From positions 1 to 58,392 of the forward strand of contig JAIXSM010000073.1 of assembly GCA_027484655.1 (NCBI GenBank): a DNA stretch of 58,392 bases, in the 5' to 3' direction. The translations under genes were made by a program, and so were the position numbers. The stretch is from Hyphomicrobiales bacterium. Lineage in GTDB: Bacteria; Pseudomonadota; Alphaproteobacteria; Rhizobiales; Beijerinckiaceae. The stretch's first letter is position 1; each line of letters opens with the position of its first letter. The notes under the pieces were generated by a model, which searched no databases, had not been told where the DNA came from, and worked only from the letters and a program-made list of their open reading frames with translations. Below are positions 24,303 to 34,060 of the stretch, one piece after another.

Positions 24303-25712
24303 ATGGCCACTATTCTGCCAGTCATCATGTGCGGAGGCTCCGGCACGCGGATGTGGCCGCTTTCGCGCGAAACGCATCCCAAGCAGTTCATCCCGCTTCT
24401 CGGGGAGCGATCAAGCTTTGAGGAGACGCTGGCGATGCTGGCCAGCGCCGATGTTTTCGACCCGCCCGTGGTCATCACGAACCGCGACTACCGTTTCCTC
24501 GTGGGCGAGCAGATGCAGGCGGTCGGCTCCGGCGGGCAGATCGTGCTGGAGCCGGTGCGCCGCGATTCTGGTCCGGCGGTGGCCGTGGCGGCCGAATTCG
24601 CGTTCCGTCGCGCGCCAGACACCATCGTAGCCATGCTCGCGTCCGACCACGCCATCATGGACCGCGAGGGTTTCGTCGCTCTTTGCCGTGACGCGGCTGC
24701 GACCGCCGCGGAAGGGCACATCGTGACGCTGGGGGTCAAGCCCGACCATCCCGCGACGGGCTATGGCTACATACGCCCCGGCGCGCCACGGGGCGCCCAC
24801 GCGTTCGCGGTGGAAGAGTTTGCGGAGAAGCCCGACGCCGCGCGGGCGCAAGAATACATCGATAAGGGATACCTCTGGAATTCCGGGAACTTCTTCTTTC
24901 GCGCCGACGTGATGCGCGCAGAGATCGAAGCCTTCGATCCGCAGATGGCTGCGGCCGCGAGAGCCGCGGTCGAGAACGCCAAGCAGGATCTCGATTTCCT
25001 GCTTCTGGACGAGGAGGCCTTCACGGCCGCGCCGAAAATCTCCATCGACTACGCGGTGATGGAGCGCACGACGCGGGCCGTCGTGGCGCCTGCCGACGTG
25101 GGCTGGTCGGACATCGGCTCGTGGTCCGCGGTGCGGCCCCTGTCCAATCCCGACGCCAACGGCAACGTGCTGCGCGGCGCGGCCATGGCCCTCGACGCCC
25201 GCAACGTTTATGTGCGGTCCGATGAGGGATTAACGGCTGTTGTCGGACTGAACGACGTCATCGTGGTGAACACGGGGGACGCCACCCTCGTCATCGCCGC
25301 GGACGCGGCGGCGCAGGTGAAAACGCTTGTGGACACGCTGGCGAAGGCCGGACGCCGGGAGGTCCGCGAGCACCGGCGCGTGGCGCGGCCGTGGGGCTAC
25401 TACCAGTCAGTGGATCAGGGCGAGCGCTACCAGGTCAAGCGGATCGCCGTGAAGCCGGGCGCGGCGCTGTCGCTGCAAAAACACTTTCACCGGGCCGAGC
25501 ATTGGATCGTGGTGCGCGGCACAGCGGAGGTGCAGCGCAATCAAGAGACGATGCTCGTGCATGAAAACGAGTCGATCTACCTGCCCATCGGCAGCGTCCA
25601 CCGCTTGCGAAACCCCGGCAAAATCGATCTGGAGCTGATCGAGGTGCAGACCGGCAGCTATCTCGGCGAGGATGACATCGTCCGCATCGAGGACAGCTAC
25701 AACCGCACGTAG
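24303..25712 (+). CDS. manC: Bifunctional mannose-1-phosphate guanylyltransferase / mannose-6-phosphate isomerase
   Basis: A 469-residue type II enzyme. The N-terminal nucleotidyltransferase has the pyrophosphorylase signature CGGSGTRMWPLSRETHPKQF (9-28), EKPD-type substrate motif EEFAEKPD and SIDYAVMER. The C-terminal cupin (about 345-469) begins RPWGYYQSVDQGERYQVKR and has metal-binding HFHRAEHW, typical of the isomerase half. It makes GDP-mannose for exopolysaccharide, LPS or capsule. The length matches XanB/AlgA/ManC. The gene stands alone; a 105-bp palindromic repeat lies downstream, between it and the convergent methyltransferase gene. Confidence 0.96.
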   Translation: MATILPVIMCGGSGTRMWPLSRETHPKQFIPLLGERSSFEETLAMLASADVFDPPVVITNRDYRFLVGEQMQAVGSGGQIVLEPVRRDSGPAVAVAAEFAFRRAPDTIVAMLASDHAIMDREGFVALCRDAAATAAEGHIVTLGVKPDHPATGYGYIRPGAPRGAHAFAVEEFAEKPDAARAQEYIDKGYLWNSGNFFFRADVMRAEIEAFDPQMAAAARAAVENAKQDLDFLLLDEEAFTAAPKISIDYAVMERTTRAVVAPADVGWSDIGSWSAVRPLSNPDANGNVLRGAAMALDARNVYVRSDEGLTAVVGLNDVIVVNTGDATLVIAADAAAQVKTLVDTLAKAGRREVREHRRVARPWGYYQSVDQGERYQVKRIAVKPGAALSLQKHFHRAEHWIVVRGTAEVQRNQETMLVHENESIYLPIGSVHRLRNPGKIDLELIEVQTGSYLGEDDIVRIEDSYNRT

Positions 25713-25780
25713 TCAGGCAGATTACGTGCGCGGGACACGCGTGCGCCCCGCCCCCGCAGCGTCTCAGCGGCGGAAGCGCG

Positions 25781-25884
25781 TAGAGCGGAAACCGACCTGA
25801 TTGCATCAGGCCGTCCGCTCCAGCTTCTTGTTTTTGCGCATTTTCTCACGTCCAAGCAGCATCTGCTTGGACGGAAAATGCTCC
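25781..25884. repeat. 105-bp dispersed palindromic repeat, copy 1
   Basis: It matches 44717-44821 in inverted orientation at roughly 90 percent. It contains a hairpin with stem GTCCAAGCAG / CTGCTTGGAC and a second imperfect hairpin around CCTGATTGCATCAGG. It lies between the convergent 3' ends of manC and the methyltransferase gene, so it may act as a two-way terminator. Confidence 0.8.
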
Positions 25885-25915
25885 AGCCCCTGGGCTGGAG
25901 GGTGTGATTCTTCGA

Positions 25916-26494
25916 TCAGCGCTTGGGCACGGTCCAGAGCATGACCGAGCGGCCATCAACGCTCACCTTCTGCTCGGGCGTCCAGTCGCCCATGTCGAAG
26001 GCGTGGGAGACGACGCGGGCGCCGGGCTTCATGGTGCTCAGGATCTTGGGCCGCAGCTTCAAGTTGACGGAGGGAAGCAAATACATCGTCAGCACGTCGC
26101 ACTGGGACAGGTCCGTCTCAAACAAGTCCTGCTGACGGAACTCGACAAGAGCCGTGACATTCGCCTCGCGGGCGCGATCATTGGCTTCCTTGATCCGCTG
26201 CGGGTTGATGTCGACGCCAAGCGCCCGCACGCCGAAACGCTGGGCCGCGGTGACCGGGATGCGACCGTCGCCGGAGCCCAGATCGATGAGGAAGTCACCC
26301 TTGTTGATGCTGGCGAGTTCCAGCATCTTGTCGACAACCTGTTGCGGGGTCGGCACGAACGGAACGTCGAGACGCGGCGGGGCGTCGACTTGCTGGGCGA
26401 CGGCAGAGCGGATAATGGCGGGCGCGGCGACCAGCGCGGCGGCGGCCGCGAAAACGCTGCGGCGGGTCAATGCAATATCCTGAACCTTCTTCAT
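25916..26494 (-). CDS. Exported class I SAM-dependent methyltransferase
   Basis: A 192-residue protein. The N-terminus MKKVQDIALTRRSVFAAAAA is a twin-arginine signal (TRRSVF) followed by a hydrophobic stretch and a likely cleavage after AVAQ. The body has a Rossmann methyltransferase core: LIDLGSGDGRIPV (motif I), ALGVDINP (motif II acidic residue) and CDVLTMYLLP (motif IV region). Export by Tat would put a folded, cofactor-dependent enzyme in the periplasm, which is unusual. The substrate is unknown. The start at 26494 keeps a compact Tat signal; ATG 26512 is an alternative. It is convergent with manC. Confidence 0.8.
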   Translation of the reverse strand: MKKVQDIALTRRSVFAAAAALVAAPAIIRSAVAQQVDAPPRLDVPFVPTPQQVVDKMLELASINKGDFLIDLGSGDGRIPVTAAQRFGVRALGVDINPQRIKEANDRAREANVTALVEFRQQDLFETDLSQCDVLTMYLLPSVNLKLRPKILSTMKPGARVVSHAFDMGDWTPEQKVSVDGRSVMLWTVPKR

Positions 26495-26635
26495 CCTGTC
26501 CAACTCCGTCATCCGCGCGCCGACGCCGGCGCATGGCTGAAGGTAGTGTCGAATGATAAATGGTCCAGACGCAAGAGGCGCCACGGCGCCAGACTGACAA
26601 GCCAGCCGCCCTGGTTCAGACCTGATGAAGGTGAA

Positions 26636-26713
26636 TGGTCGGAGTGGCGGGATTCGAACCCACGACCCCTAGTCCCCCAGACTAGTGCGCTAACCGGGCT
26701 GCGCTACACTCCG
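26636..26713 (-). tRNA. tRNA-Pro (anticodon GGG)
   Basis: The minus strand folds as a 78-nt tRNA including encoded CCA: acceptor CGGAGTG/CACTCCG, anticodon stem CTAGT/ACTAG with loop CTGGGGG (anticodon GGG), T-loop TTCGAAT. It lies between the methyltransferase gene and the MerR gene, both on the same strand. Confidence 0.95.
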
Positions 26714-26767
26714 ACTGCGCGCGTTATAGAGAAGGTCCATACGCCGCGCAACCGAAAGCGCGCTTCA

Positions 26768-27460
26768 TCACGCACTTGCAGCCGACAAAATACGCCGGCA
26801 CTCAGACAACTCGAACAAGACCGCGTCCAGGCGACGTCTGTCTGCGGAGGTGAGCGTGGAGAAAGGCTGCGACGGATACCCCGGCCTGCTCAACGCCGGC
26901 GCAGCCGGAGCGTCAAGAGGACGTTCCTGCCCCACCGACGCGTAGCCACTCGGAGCGAGTCCGCCCGCCCTATCCCCGGCAGCCCGGGACTGGGTCAGGT
27001 CGGAACCGGAAGACAGGGAGCCGCCCTCCGCCCCCACTGCCGCTTGCGGGGTCCGGGAATGCAGAGGCGGATCGTCATGAAAGGTCGGCTCGTGAGGCGG
27101 CAATGCGACCGGTTGCACCGGTGATGGGACGAACTCTCCACGGGCGAGAAGCGGCAGCTCAACCTGAGGCGCCGCGTTTATAGCGCCCGCCCCCGAAGCC
27201 ATAGAGACCACCGCGCGTACGCCCTTTTCCTTGAGCAGGCGATGCACCCCTCGGATGGTGTAGCCGTCGCTGTAGAGGAGCTGCCGGATCGCCCGAAGCA
27301 GCTCGACGTCTTCACGACGGTAGTATCGGCGTCCCCCGCCCCGCTTCAACGGGCGGATATGCGCGAAGCGCGTCTCCCAGAAGCGCAGCACATGCTGAGG
27401 AAGCTGAAGGTCTTCAGCGACCTCACTGATCGTGCGGAACGCGTCTTCGTTCTTGTCCAT
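26768..27460 (-). CDS. MerR family transcriptional regulator (ihfA-linked)
   Basis: A 230-residue protein. Residues about 5-80 form a MerR-type winged helix: [20 protein letters not shown], then [20 protein letters not shown] and the second helix-turn-helix [11 protein letters not shown]. The middle (about 100-190) is Pro/Ala/Gly-rich and probably disordered; the C-terminus ([20 protein letters not shown]) is a short coiled coil. No metal-binding cysteines are seen, so it is not a metal sensor. It follows ihfA in the conserved alphaproteobacterial plsX-fabH-ihfA-merR order. The start at 27460 has GAGG 4 bp upstream; longer starts at 27490 and 27508 exist and overlap ihfA. Confidence 0.88.
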   Translation of the reverse strand: MDKNEDAFRTISEVAEDLQLPQHVLRFWETRFAHIRPLKRGGGRRYYRREDVELLRAIRQLLYSDGYTIRGVHRLLKEKGVRAVVSMASGAGAINAAPQVELPLLARGEFVPSPVQPVALPPHEPTFHDDPPLHSRTPQAAVGAEGGSLSSGSDLTQSRAAGDRAGGLAPSGYASVGQERPLDAPAAPALSRPGYPSQPFSTLTSADRRRLDAVLFELSECRRILSAASA

Positions 27461-27504
27461 GGCCTCGCCATCGTCAGGCGCCGGCTCCATGAAGAAGAAC
27501 CGAC

Positions 27505-27840
27505 TCAATCCTCGGCGTCCGCCGTATCCCCGTTGATCCGCGCCTTCAGGATGTTCGATGGTTTGAACACCATCACGCGACGGGGAGAGATCGGCACCTC
27601 GACGCCAGTTTTGGGATTACGCCCGATTCGCTGACCTTTGTCTCGCACCACGAAAGATCCGAAGGAAGAAAGCTTTACGGTCTCTCCGGCGGCGAGCGTG
27701 TCGCTCATCTCCTGAAGCACAACCTCGACCAGTTCAGCCGATTCAGCGCGCGACAGCCCCACGCGCCGATAGACGGCGTCGGTCAAGTCAGCACGAGTGA
27801 TGGTTTGGTTTTGCCGCTCCGCAGAAATGCCGTCTTTCAT
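27505..27840 (-). CDS. ihfA: Integration host factor subunit alpha
   Basis: A 111-residue HU/IHF-family protein. Features are [19 protein letters not shown] at the N-terminus, [20 protein letters not shown] and the DNA-minor-groove arm tip [11 protein letters not shown] with the intercalating proline, followed by RVMVFKPSN. IhfA pairs with IhfB to bend DNA sharply and shapes promoters and recombination complexes. The identity as the alpha subunit is backed by its position downstream of plsX-fabH and upstream of a MerR gene. IHF often assists tyrosine integrases, so it could serve the nearby element, which is an inference. Confidence 0.95.
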   Translation of the reverse strand: MKDGISAERQNQTITRADLTDAVYRRVGLSRAESAELVEVVLQEMSDTLAAGETVKLSSFGSFVVRDKGQRIGRNPKTGVEVPISPRRVMVFKPSNILKARINGDTADAED

Positions 27841-27967
27841 GATGGCCCGCCGATGTTCGTGACTGGAATGGTTATTGGAAACGGAACAAAAATTGATAGC
27901 GGTATAATGGCCAAGGCCTCGCTCAAGTCAAGCGTATCGGAAGGTCGAAAGCCGATGTGAACAGTCT

Positions 27968-28957
27968 TTACCAGCGGATGAGCACAGAACCCCAGGTAAA
28001 ACCACCTCCCATCGCTTCCAGCATCACGAGGTCGCCCTGCTTGATGCGCCCATCCTCGCACGCGGTCGCGAGCGCCAGCGGGATCGACGCCGCCGACGTG
28101 TTGCCATGCATGTGCACGGTCTTGACGATCTTCGATTTCGCAATGCCAAGCTTCTCGGCGGAGGCGTCGATGATGCGCTCGTTGGCCTGGTGGGGCACGA
28201 ACCAATCGAGGTCTTCCGCGGTCGTTCCGGTTGCGGCGAAGGCGTCGGTCATGACGTCCGTGACCATGCCGACCGCATGGCGGAACACTTCCTTGCCGGA
28301 CATGCGCAGCTTGCCAACAGTCCCTGTGGTGGAGGGTCCACCGTCCACGAACAGTTTTTCGCGATGGCGTCCGTCCGAGCGCAGGTGAGTGGTCAGCACG
28401 CCCCGGTCGCTGATCGCGCCCTGCCCTTGCGCACGGGCGAGCACCACTGCGCCGGCGCCGTCGCCGAACAGCACGCAGGTTGTGCGGTCCTCCCAGTCAA
28501 GGATGCGCGAAAACGTCTCGGCGCCGATGACAAGCGCGCGCTCGTGCGAACCCGACGCGAGGAATTTGTCCGCCACGGTCATCGCATAGACGAAGCCCGA
28601 GCACACCGCCTGCAGGTCGAAGGCCGCGCCGCGGGTGACGCCAAGCGCCGCCTGCACCTGGGTCGCGCTGGAGGGGAACGTGAAGTCCGGCGTCGAGGTC
28701 GCCAACACGATCAGGTCGATGTCCGCAGCGGTGCGGCCGGCGGCGGCGAGCGCCTTCTCTGCGGCTTTGGTCGCCAAAACGGATGTGGTTTCGCCCGGGC
28801 CAGCGAGGCGACGCTCGCGGATGCCGGTGCGCTGCACGATCCAGTCGTCGGAGGTGTCGACCATCTTTTCGAGGTCGGCGTTGGTCACGCGGCGTTCCGG
28901 GAGGGCCGCGCCCACGCCTTCCACCACAGAGCGCCAGATCTTGCGGGATTCGTTCAC
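27968..28957 (-). CDS. fabH: Beta-ketoacyl-ACP synthase III
   Basis: A 329-residue thiolase-fold condensing enzyme that starts type II fatty acid synthesis by joining acetyl-CoA to malonyl-ACP. The catalytic triad is visible: Cys119 in AVCSGF, His256 in PHQANERI and Asn286 in HGNTSAAS. The length is standard. It is 16 bp downstream of plsX and upstream of ihfA on the same strand, the common cluster in alphaproteobacteria. Confidence 0.97.
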   Translation of the reverse strand: MNESRKIWRSVVEGVGAALPERRVTNADLEKMVDTSDDWIVQRTGIRERRLAGPGETTSVLATKAAEKALAAAGRTAADIDLIVLATSTPDFTFPSSATQVQAALGVTRGAAFDLQAVCSGFVYAMTVADKFLASGSHERALVIGAETFSRILDWEDRTTCVLFGDGAGAVVLARAQGQGAISDRGVLTTHLRSDGRHREKLFVDGGPSTTGTVGKLRMSGKEVFRHAVGMVTDVMTDAFAATGTTAEDLDWFVPHQANERIIDASAEKLGIAKSKIVKTVHMHGNTSAASIPLALATACEDGRIKQGDLVMLEAMGGGFTWGSVLIRW

Positions 28958-28973
28958 GTGCCGCCTCGTTCCA

Positions 28974-30050
28974 TCAGGTCGGACCGGAGGCGGCGTTCGC
29001 CTGCTCCGCCTCGACAGCTTGCGCGCGCAGTTCGTGGGCGTCCGCGATCATCGCGCCGATCTTCGCCAGCAACTGCTGACGGGCCATCTCATGTCCGATT
29101 TCAATCGCCCCTGCAAATCCAAGCGCGTCTGTGCCGCCATGGCTCTTGATGACCACGCCCTCGAGCCCGAGGAAAACCGCCCCATTGAAGCGCCTGGGAT
29201 CAACGCGCTCCTTGAGCGACTGGAAAGCCTTGCGGGCGAAGAGGTAGCCGATGCGCGACATCAGGCTAGACCCCATCGCCTCCTTGAGAACGCTGCTGAT
29301 GAGCTTTGCGGTCCCTTCCGCAGTCTTGAGCGCGATGTTTCCGGTGAAGCCTTCGGAGACAATCACGTCCACAGTGCCAGCGCCGATGTCGTCGCCCTCG
29401 ACGAAGCCGCGATAATCCATGTGGGGAAAATTCGCCTCGCGCAGGAGACGGCCCGCGGCCTTCACCTCCTCGATGCCCTTGATCTCCTCCACGCCGACGT
29501 TGAGCAGCCCCACGGACGGACGCTCCACATTGAGCAGGATGCTGGCCATGGCGGCGCCCATGATCGCCAGATCGACCAGATGCTGCGCGTCGGCGCCGAT
29601 GGAGGCGCCGAGATCCAGCACCACGGACTCGCCGCGCAACGTGGGCCACCGCGCGGCGAGCGCCGGGCGGTCAACGTCAGCCATGGTCCGCAGGCAGAAC
29701 TTCGCCATCGCCATCAGTGCGCCGGTGTTGCCGGCGGAGACCGCGGCGTCCGCATCCCCGCGCTTCACGGCTTCGAGCGCCATCCACATGGAGGATGTGC
29801 GTCTGCCCTTGCGGAGCGCCTGGCTCGGCTTGTCGTCCATGCGGATCGAAACAGGCGTGTGGACGAGCGACGCTCGTTCCGCGAGGGCCGGATAGGCTTC
29901 GAGGTGTGGGCGAACGACGCTCTCGTCGCCAAACATCAGGAACCGGAGGTCAGGCCGCTTCTGCAGCGCCATCGCGGCGCCGGGAACAATGACGCTCGGA
30001 CCATGATCGCCGCCCATGGCGTCGAGTGCGATCCGAACTTCGGTGGACAT
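28974..30050 (-). CDS. plsX: Phosphate acyltransferase PlsX
   Basis: A 358-residue PlsX with the N-terminal signature [11 protein letters not shown] and internal family motifs ([42 protein letters not shown]). It converts acyl-ACP to acyl-phosphate, the donor for PlsY in phospholipid synthesis, as a peripheral membrane enzyme. It is transcribed with fabH (16-bp gap) and follows the DUF177 gene after about 120 bp. The rpmF gene often found between DUF177 and plsX in other bacteria is absent here. Confidence 0.97.
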   Translation of the reverse strand: MSTEVRIALDAMGGDHGPSVIVPGAAMALQKRPDLRFLMFGDESVVRPHLEAYPALAERASLVHTPVSIRMDDKPSQALRKGRRTSSMWMALEAVKRGDADAAVSAGNTGALMAMAKFCLRTMADVDRPALAARWPTLRGESVVLDLGASIGADAQHLVDLAIMGAAMASILLNVERPSVGLLNVGVEEIKGIEEVKAAGRLLREANFPHMDYRGFVEGDDIGAGTVDVIVSEGFTGNIALKTAEGTAKLISSVLKEAMGSSLMSRIGYLFARKAFQSLKERVDPRRFNGAVFLGLEGVVIKSHGGTDALGFAGAIEIGHEMARQQLLAKIGAMIADAHELRAQAVEAEQANAASGPT

Positions 30051-30169
30051 ACTGTTTCACGGCTCCTGACAACCCGCCGCCAGCACAGACAGTGCCTATT
30101 GGCGAGGCGGCGGACAATAGCCTTTTGCGCGCCGAAGGCAAATGTCTGAACCGGGGAAATCCGGAATGG

Positions 30170-30787
30170 TCAGCTATCCTTCCGCAAGGCGGCGAGACCG
30201 GCGAAGGGAGACTCGTCCTCGTCGCCTGCATCTTCCTGCAAGGGCGTGAACTCGGCGCCGGGCTTGCGGGGATAGGGATCGAGCCCCAGCGCCATGAACT
30301 CGGCAGCGAGCGCCCCCAGGTCGATGCGTCCGTCAACGATGGGTTCTGGCGGGTCGTCCTCCTCATGGGCCGGGAACGCCGGCGGGGGCGGCGCCTTGCG
30401 TTTGTCCTCCACGGCAGCCGCGCGGCGGCGGGACATGCGCTCACCAGCGCGCGGCGCGCCGGGCGGGCCCGCGGGGGCCATGGCGAAGCGCACATCCACG
30501 GCCTCAACCACCTTCACCTCGAAAGGCTCCAGCGTCACCACGCACTCCTGCGTGACCCGGGCGCGGACTTCGCCGCGCACACGCAGGTCGCGACCGGAAC
30601 GCTCGACCTTGAACTCAGCCGAAAGTTCGGCGATTCCCGGCAGGCCGTCCGCCCGGGCCAGCGCCTCAAGCTCCTCGGGCTCCGCGCGAACGACGTAGGG
30701 CTCGTCCGGCCGGCGCAGCAGTTCTTCAACCGTCACTGGCCTGGAGAACGGCGGCGCGGACGGACCCTGCGGGGAAGGCTTGGTCAT
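30170..30787 (-). CDS. DUF177 (YceD-like) protein
   Basis: A 205-residue protein with the DUF177 pattern: an N-terminal PV/E-E-L region, then RGEVRARVTQECVVTLEPFE, which holds the conserved C-V-T-L-E/D-P motif, and the C-terminal IDLGALAAEFMALGLDPYPRKPG. Homologues affect 23S rRNA accumulation in plants and E. coli (YceD), and the family sits beside plsX/rpmF in many bacteria. The middle is rich in charged residues and proline. The start at ATG 30787 gives the family-like N-terminus; longer frames are not family-like. The gene lies 13 bp downstream of the chaperone gene. Confidence 0.9.
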   Translation of the reverse strand: MTKPSPQGPSAPPFSRPVTVEELLRRPDEPYVVRAEPEELEALARADGLPGIAELSAEFKVERSGRDLRVRGEVRARVTQECVVTLEPFEVKVVEAVDVRFAMAPAGPPGAPRAGERMSRRRAAAVEDKRKAPPPPAFPAHEEDDPPEPIVDGRIDLGALAAEFMALGLDPYPRKPGAEFTPLQEDAGDEDESPFAGLAALRKDS

Positions 30788-30800
30788 GGGTGCGAACTCC

Positions 30801-31340
30801 TCAAACCGATTCCGCCTCGACGCGGGGCACGCCGTCACGCAGCAGCGTGGGAACGTCCATACCGTCGAAAGCGGCGTCGAGACTGCGAGCGTAACGCGCA
30901 AGCCGCAGGATTTGCGGCTCGCCGGCGCGAGTCTCGTCCCCGTACACATTGCGAGCCAGCCCAAGGGTCAGCATTGCGTCGTCGGGCTGGTCCAGACCCT
31001 CCCGATAGGCGACGCCACGGCCCAGCCAGCCTTGGGCCATCTTCTTGATCTTCTTTGGAACAGTCAGATCCCCAACGCCGATTTCGCGCAGCGCCACATC
31101 GAAATGGGTAAAAAACGAATCCGTGAGATCCTGCGCGAGATCGCGTCCGGGATCCGGCATCGCCTCGATCCGCCGCACCACGAGCGCGCCAACGAGCGCG
31201 AGCACCTCGAACCGGCCCTCGACCGTGTCCGCGACGCCGTACTCCGCGAAGAAAGCGGGCTGACGCGCCAGCGCCATGACCTCGCCATGCAGCCGATCAA
31301 TCACGTCCCGGTTCGGTGAGCGGCGGAAGAGCCTGAACAC
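30801..31340 (-). CDS. Ubiquinol-cytochrome c chaperone (Cbp3-like)
   Basis: A 179-residue protein of the ubiquinol-cyt c chaperone family (CBP3 type). Features are VIDRLHGEVMALARQPAFF, then VADTVEGRFEVLALVGALVV and DSFFTHFDVALREIGVGDLT, followed by VPKKIKKMAQGWLGR, the family's best-conserved stretch. Homologues help assemble cytochrome b of the bc1 complex at the inner membrane. The GTG at 31340 is preferred over an upstream ATG because AGAGG lies 6 bp before it and the family starts near this point. It is first in the operon chaperone-DUF177-plsX-fabH-ihfA-merR. Confidence 0.92.
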   Translation of the reverse strand: MFRLFRRSPNRDVIDRLHGEVMALARQPAFFAEYGVADTVEGRFEVLALVGALVVRRIEAMPDPGRDLAQDLTDSFFTHFDVALREIGVGDLTVPKKIKKMAQGWLGRGVAYREGLDQPDDAMLTLGLARNVYGDETRAGEPQILRLARYARSLDAAFDGMDVPTLLRDGVPRVEAESV

Positions 31341-31560
31341 GTTGATCCTCTTTCTCTTCAGAAGCGCGATGGGCAACGGCCCGCACACGCGTGACGCCTT
31401 GCCTGTCTGATCGGGCCGAAGCCATAGCGCCATAAATCTCAAGGGCGCAATATGGGACAGGCGCCCCCCGCCGGCCAGACGCTTCCATCAATGCGCGGCA
31501 TCACGACGGAGCGGCGCTTGCGCGCGCCGCCGGCCTCGGGCACAACGCTGCTGCCCACGG

Positions 31561-31645
31561 GCGGACGTGGCGAAACTGGTAGACGCAAGGGACTTAAAAT
31601 CCCTCGGGGCTTCCCGTGCGGGTTCGATCCCCGCCGTCCGCACCA
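31561..31645 (+). tRNA. tRNA-Leu (anticodon TAA)
   Basis: An 85-nt class II tRNA with acceptor GCGGACG/CGTCCGC, anticodon loop ACTTAAAAT (TAA), a long variable arm (CTCGGGGCTTCCCGTG) and encoded CCA. The downstream 290 bp up to the DEAD-box gene show no gene. Confidence 0.95.
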
Positions 31646-31935
31646 ACTGGCCCCGCATAGCGAGCGGCGCTGGCGTGAGCGGCGCTGACGCGACCGGCTC
31701 CTGCGCGGCTCACAGCCATTGACTTCGGCGCCCCCAGCGCGTACTGCAACTCTCGCTGCAGGGCAGCAATTGCGTTCCGGTCGCGTAAACCGCCAGGCCC
31801 GTTGGCCTACCGCGGGTCACCGTTGAGCGCAGGTTCTCTTTCTCCACGACAGCCCGTTTTACGCGGGGCCCGTCCCCAAACGAACTGCCGCGAGCGTCTT
31901 TTCGCGCGGGCGGCGCACATGAAAGATTCGACCAC

Positions 31936-33294
31936 GTGACAACTTTCTCCGATCTCGGCCTCGCCGAGTCGCTGCTGCGGGCGCTTCGTCTGCAGAACTA
32001 CACGATCCCGACCCCGATCCAGGCCCAGTCGATCCCGATCCTGATGGAAGGCGCCGACCTGCTCGGCATCGCGCAGACCGGCACCGGCAAGACTGCGGCG
32101 TTCGCGCTCCCTATCCTGCACCGCCTGCAAGCGAACCGCGTCTTTGCGGCTCCCCGTTGCGCCCAGGTGCTGGTGCTGGCCCCCACCCGTGAACTGGCGG
32201 CCCAGATCGCCGAGAGCTTCCGCAACTACGGCAAGTACATGGGCGCGAGCGTCGCGTGCATCGTCGGCGGCGTCTCGTTCGGCCCGCAGATCAAGGCCAT
32301 GGCCCGCGGCGTCGATGTGCTCGTCGCCACGCCGGGCCGGCTGCTCGATCATATGCAGAGCGGCCATGTGAAGCTCGACCAGACGACGTACGTTGTGCTG
32401 GACGAGGCTGACCACATGCTCGACCTGGGCTTCGTGCTGCCCGTGCGCAAGATCATGTCGAAGGCGCCCAAGACTAGGCAGACGCTTCTGTTTTCGGCGA
32501 CCATGCCGAAGGAGATCGCCTCGCTCGCCGAGGAGTTCCTGAACAAGCCACAGCGCGTCTCGGTGACGCCGGTTGCGACCACGGCCGAGCGCGTCGAGCA
32601 GAGGGTGATCCTGTGCGACGCCGGGGCCAAGGGAGCGATTCTGGCCGAAATGCTGGCCAGCCCGGACTTCGCCCGCACCATCGTCTTCACGCGGACCAAG
32701 CGCGGCGCTGATCGTGTGTCCAAATCCCTCGACGCCGCAGGTATTTCGTCTGTCGCCATCCACGGCAACAAGAGCCAGGGTCAGCGGCAGAACGCGCTCG
32801 ACGCCTTCAAGAACGGGCGCGCCCGCGTGCTCGTCGCCACCGACATTGCCGCCCGCGGCATCGATGTGTCGGGCGTGAGCCATGTGGTGAACTTCGAGTT
32901 GCCGGACGTGCCGGAGAGCTACGTGCACCGCATTGGCCGCACGGCGCGCGCAGGCAAGGAAGGCGAGGCGATCTCGCTGGTGGAGAACGCAGAGCGTCCG
33001 CTGCTCCGCGCCATCGAGCGGCTCACCCGCCAGGAAATCCCGGCGCAGGACAAGCGCAGCGACGCCGAGCGTGATCGCGTCGGCCCGCCTCCGGGCGCGC
33101 GCCAGAACCGTCGCGGCGGACGCCCGCAGTCTCACGGCGGCCACGCAAGCCAGGGCGGGAAACCAGCCCATGGCGCGGGCGCAGGGGCCGGCGCACGCAA
33201 GCCCGGCGGCGGCGCGCAGCCCGCGCGGGATGGCCAGGCGCAGAAGCGACGCTTCCGTAGCTCGTCTCCCCGGCATGCCGGCGCCGGGGCCTGA
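31936..33294 (+). CDS. DEAD-box RNA helicase (RhlE-like)
   Basis: A 452-residue ATP-dependent RNA helicase. In order: Q-motif FSDLGLAESLLRAL then PTPIQAQSIP, motif I AQTGTGKT, motif Ib TPGR, motif II DEAD, motif III SAT, and in domain 2 IVFTRTKRG, ARGIDV and motif VI HRIGRTARAG. The tail after about residue 375 is Gly/Pro/Arg-rich, as in RhlE proteins involved in ribosome biogenesis and RNA turnover. The start is a GTG at 31936. It is transcribed alone from a promoter somewhere downstream of the tRNA-Leu gene. Confidence 0.93.
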   Translation: MTTFSDLGLAESLLRALRLQNYTIPTPIQAQSIPILMEGADLLGIAQTGTGKTAAFALPILHRLQANRVFAAPRCAQVLVLAPTRELAAQIAESFRNYGKYMGASVACIVGGVSFGPQIKAMARGVDVLVATPGRLLDHMQSGHVKLDQTTYVVLDEADHMLDLGFVLPVRKIMSKAPKTRQTLLFSATMPKEIASLAEEFLNKPQRVSVTPVATTAERVEQRVILCDAGAKGAILAEMLASPDFARTIVFTRTKRGADRVSKSLDAAGISSVAIHGNKSQGQRQNALDAFKNGRARVLVATDIAARGIDVSGVSHVVNFELPDVPESYVHRIGRTARAGKEGEAISLVENAERPLLRAIERLTRQEIPAQDKRSDAERDRVGPPPGARQNRRGGRPQSHGGHASQGGKPAHGAGAGAGARKPGGGAQPARDGQAQKRRFRSSSPRHAGAGA

Positions 33295-33414
33295 CAACAG
33301 CCCCGCTCGAATCATGACGCGCCGGGGGGAGGCGAAAGCCCCCTCCCGGTTTGCTCTGCCTGTCACCCTTCCCCACATTGTGGCGGGAGGAGTCATGCGT
33401 GGTATGTTTGTCCC

Positions 33415-33930
33415 ATGCCGACGCTCATTCTCATGCGCCACGCAAAAGCGGCGCGCCGCCCCGGCCTCGACGACCACGCGCGACCGCTGACCGAACGGGG
33501 TCGCGAAGACGCCGCGCTTGTCGCCCACGCCCTGCGCGACGCGCATCTTGCGCCCGACCTGATTCTGGCCTCGGATTCGCAACGCACGCGGGAGACGCTG
33601 GCGGTTGTGTCCCCGATGTTCCGCCCCAGACCGCAAGAGCGCCTCGATCACGGCCTTTATCTCGCCTCGGACCGGGATATCCTGCGCATCATCCAGTTGG
33701 CGGCGCCCTGCGAGCGGCTCATGATTATCGGCCACAACCCCGGTCTCGCGGAACTCGCCGTGGGGCTGACAGGGCGCGGAAACCCGGAGCTGGTCGAGCG
33801 TCTTCTGGAATCCTTCCCGACATCGGCCGCGGCGGTCTTCTCGTTCGAGGCCCCCTTGAGCCAAGCGCGGGATCTCGACGGACGGCTGGACCACGTCCTA
33901 ACCGCCAAGGCGCTGCGGCCGCCCCTCTGA
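33415..33930 (+). CDS. Histidine phosphatase family protein (SixA-like)
   Basis: A 171-residue protein starting MPTLILMRHAKA, the RHG-type catalytic loop with the phosphate-accepting histidine; further motifs are RPLTERGRED, ASDSQRTRETL and IIGHNPGL with the second catalytic histidine. This is the SixA branch of the histidine phosphatase superfamily; SixA in E. coli dephosphorylates phosphohistidine proteins. The actual substrate here is unknown. It is followed on the same strand by the YcjX gene. Confidence 0.92.
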   Translation: MPTLILMRHAKAARRPGLDDHARPLTERGREDAALVAHALRDAHLAPDLILASDSQRTRETLAVVSPMFRPRPQERLDHGLYLASDRDILRIIQLAAPCERLMIIGHNPGLAELAVGLTGRGNPELVERLLESFPTSAAAVFSFEAPLSQARDLDGRLDHVLTAKALRPPL

Positions 33931-34060
33931 CGGGCGTGGAGCCTCAGCCCGCGCCGCATCCTGCGGCTTGGTGCGCGGCGGGCCAGACCATATCTTCCCG
34001 GCAAGGGTCCGCCGCGAGCGCGTGGGCGCTCCCGCGAAGCAGTCCGGAAGGATCCCCCTG

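Noticed and set aside
31807-33894. Long open frame (about 695 codons) on the minus strand
   Set aside because: It lies opposite the DEAD-box helicase and SixA genes, which have clear motifs; high GC leaves the antisense frame open. The peptide is Arg/Gly/His-rich without family motifs.
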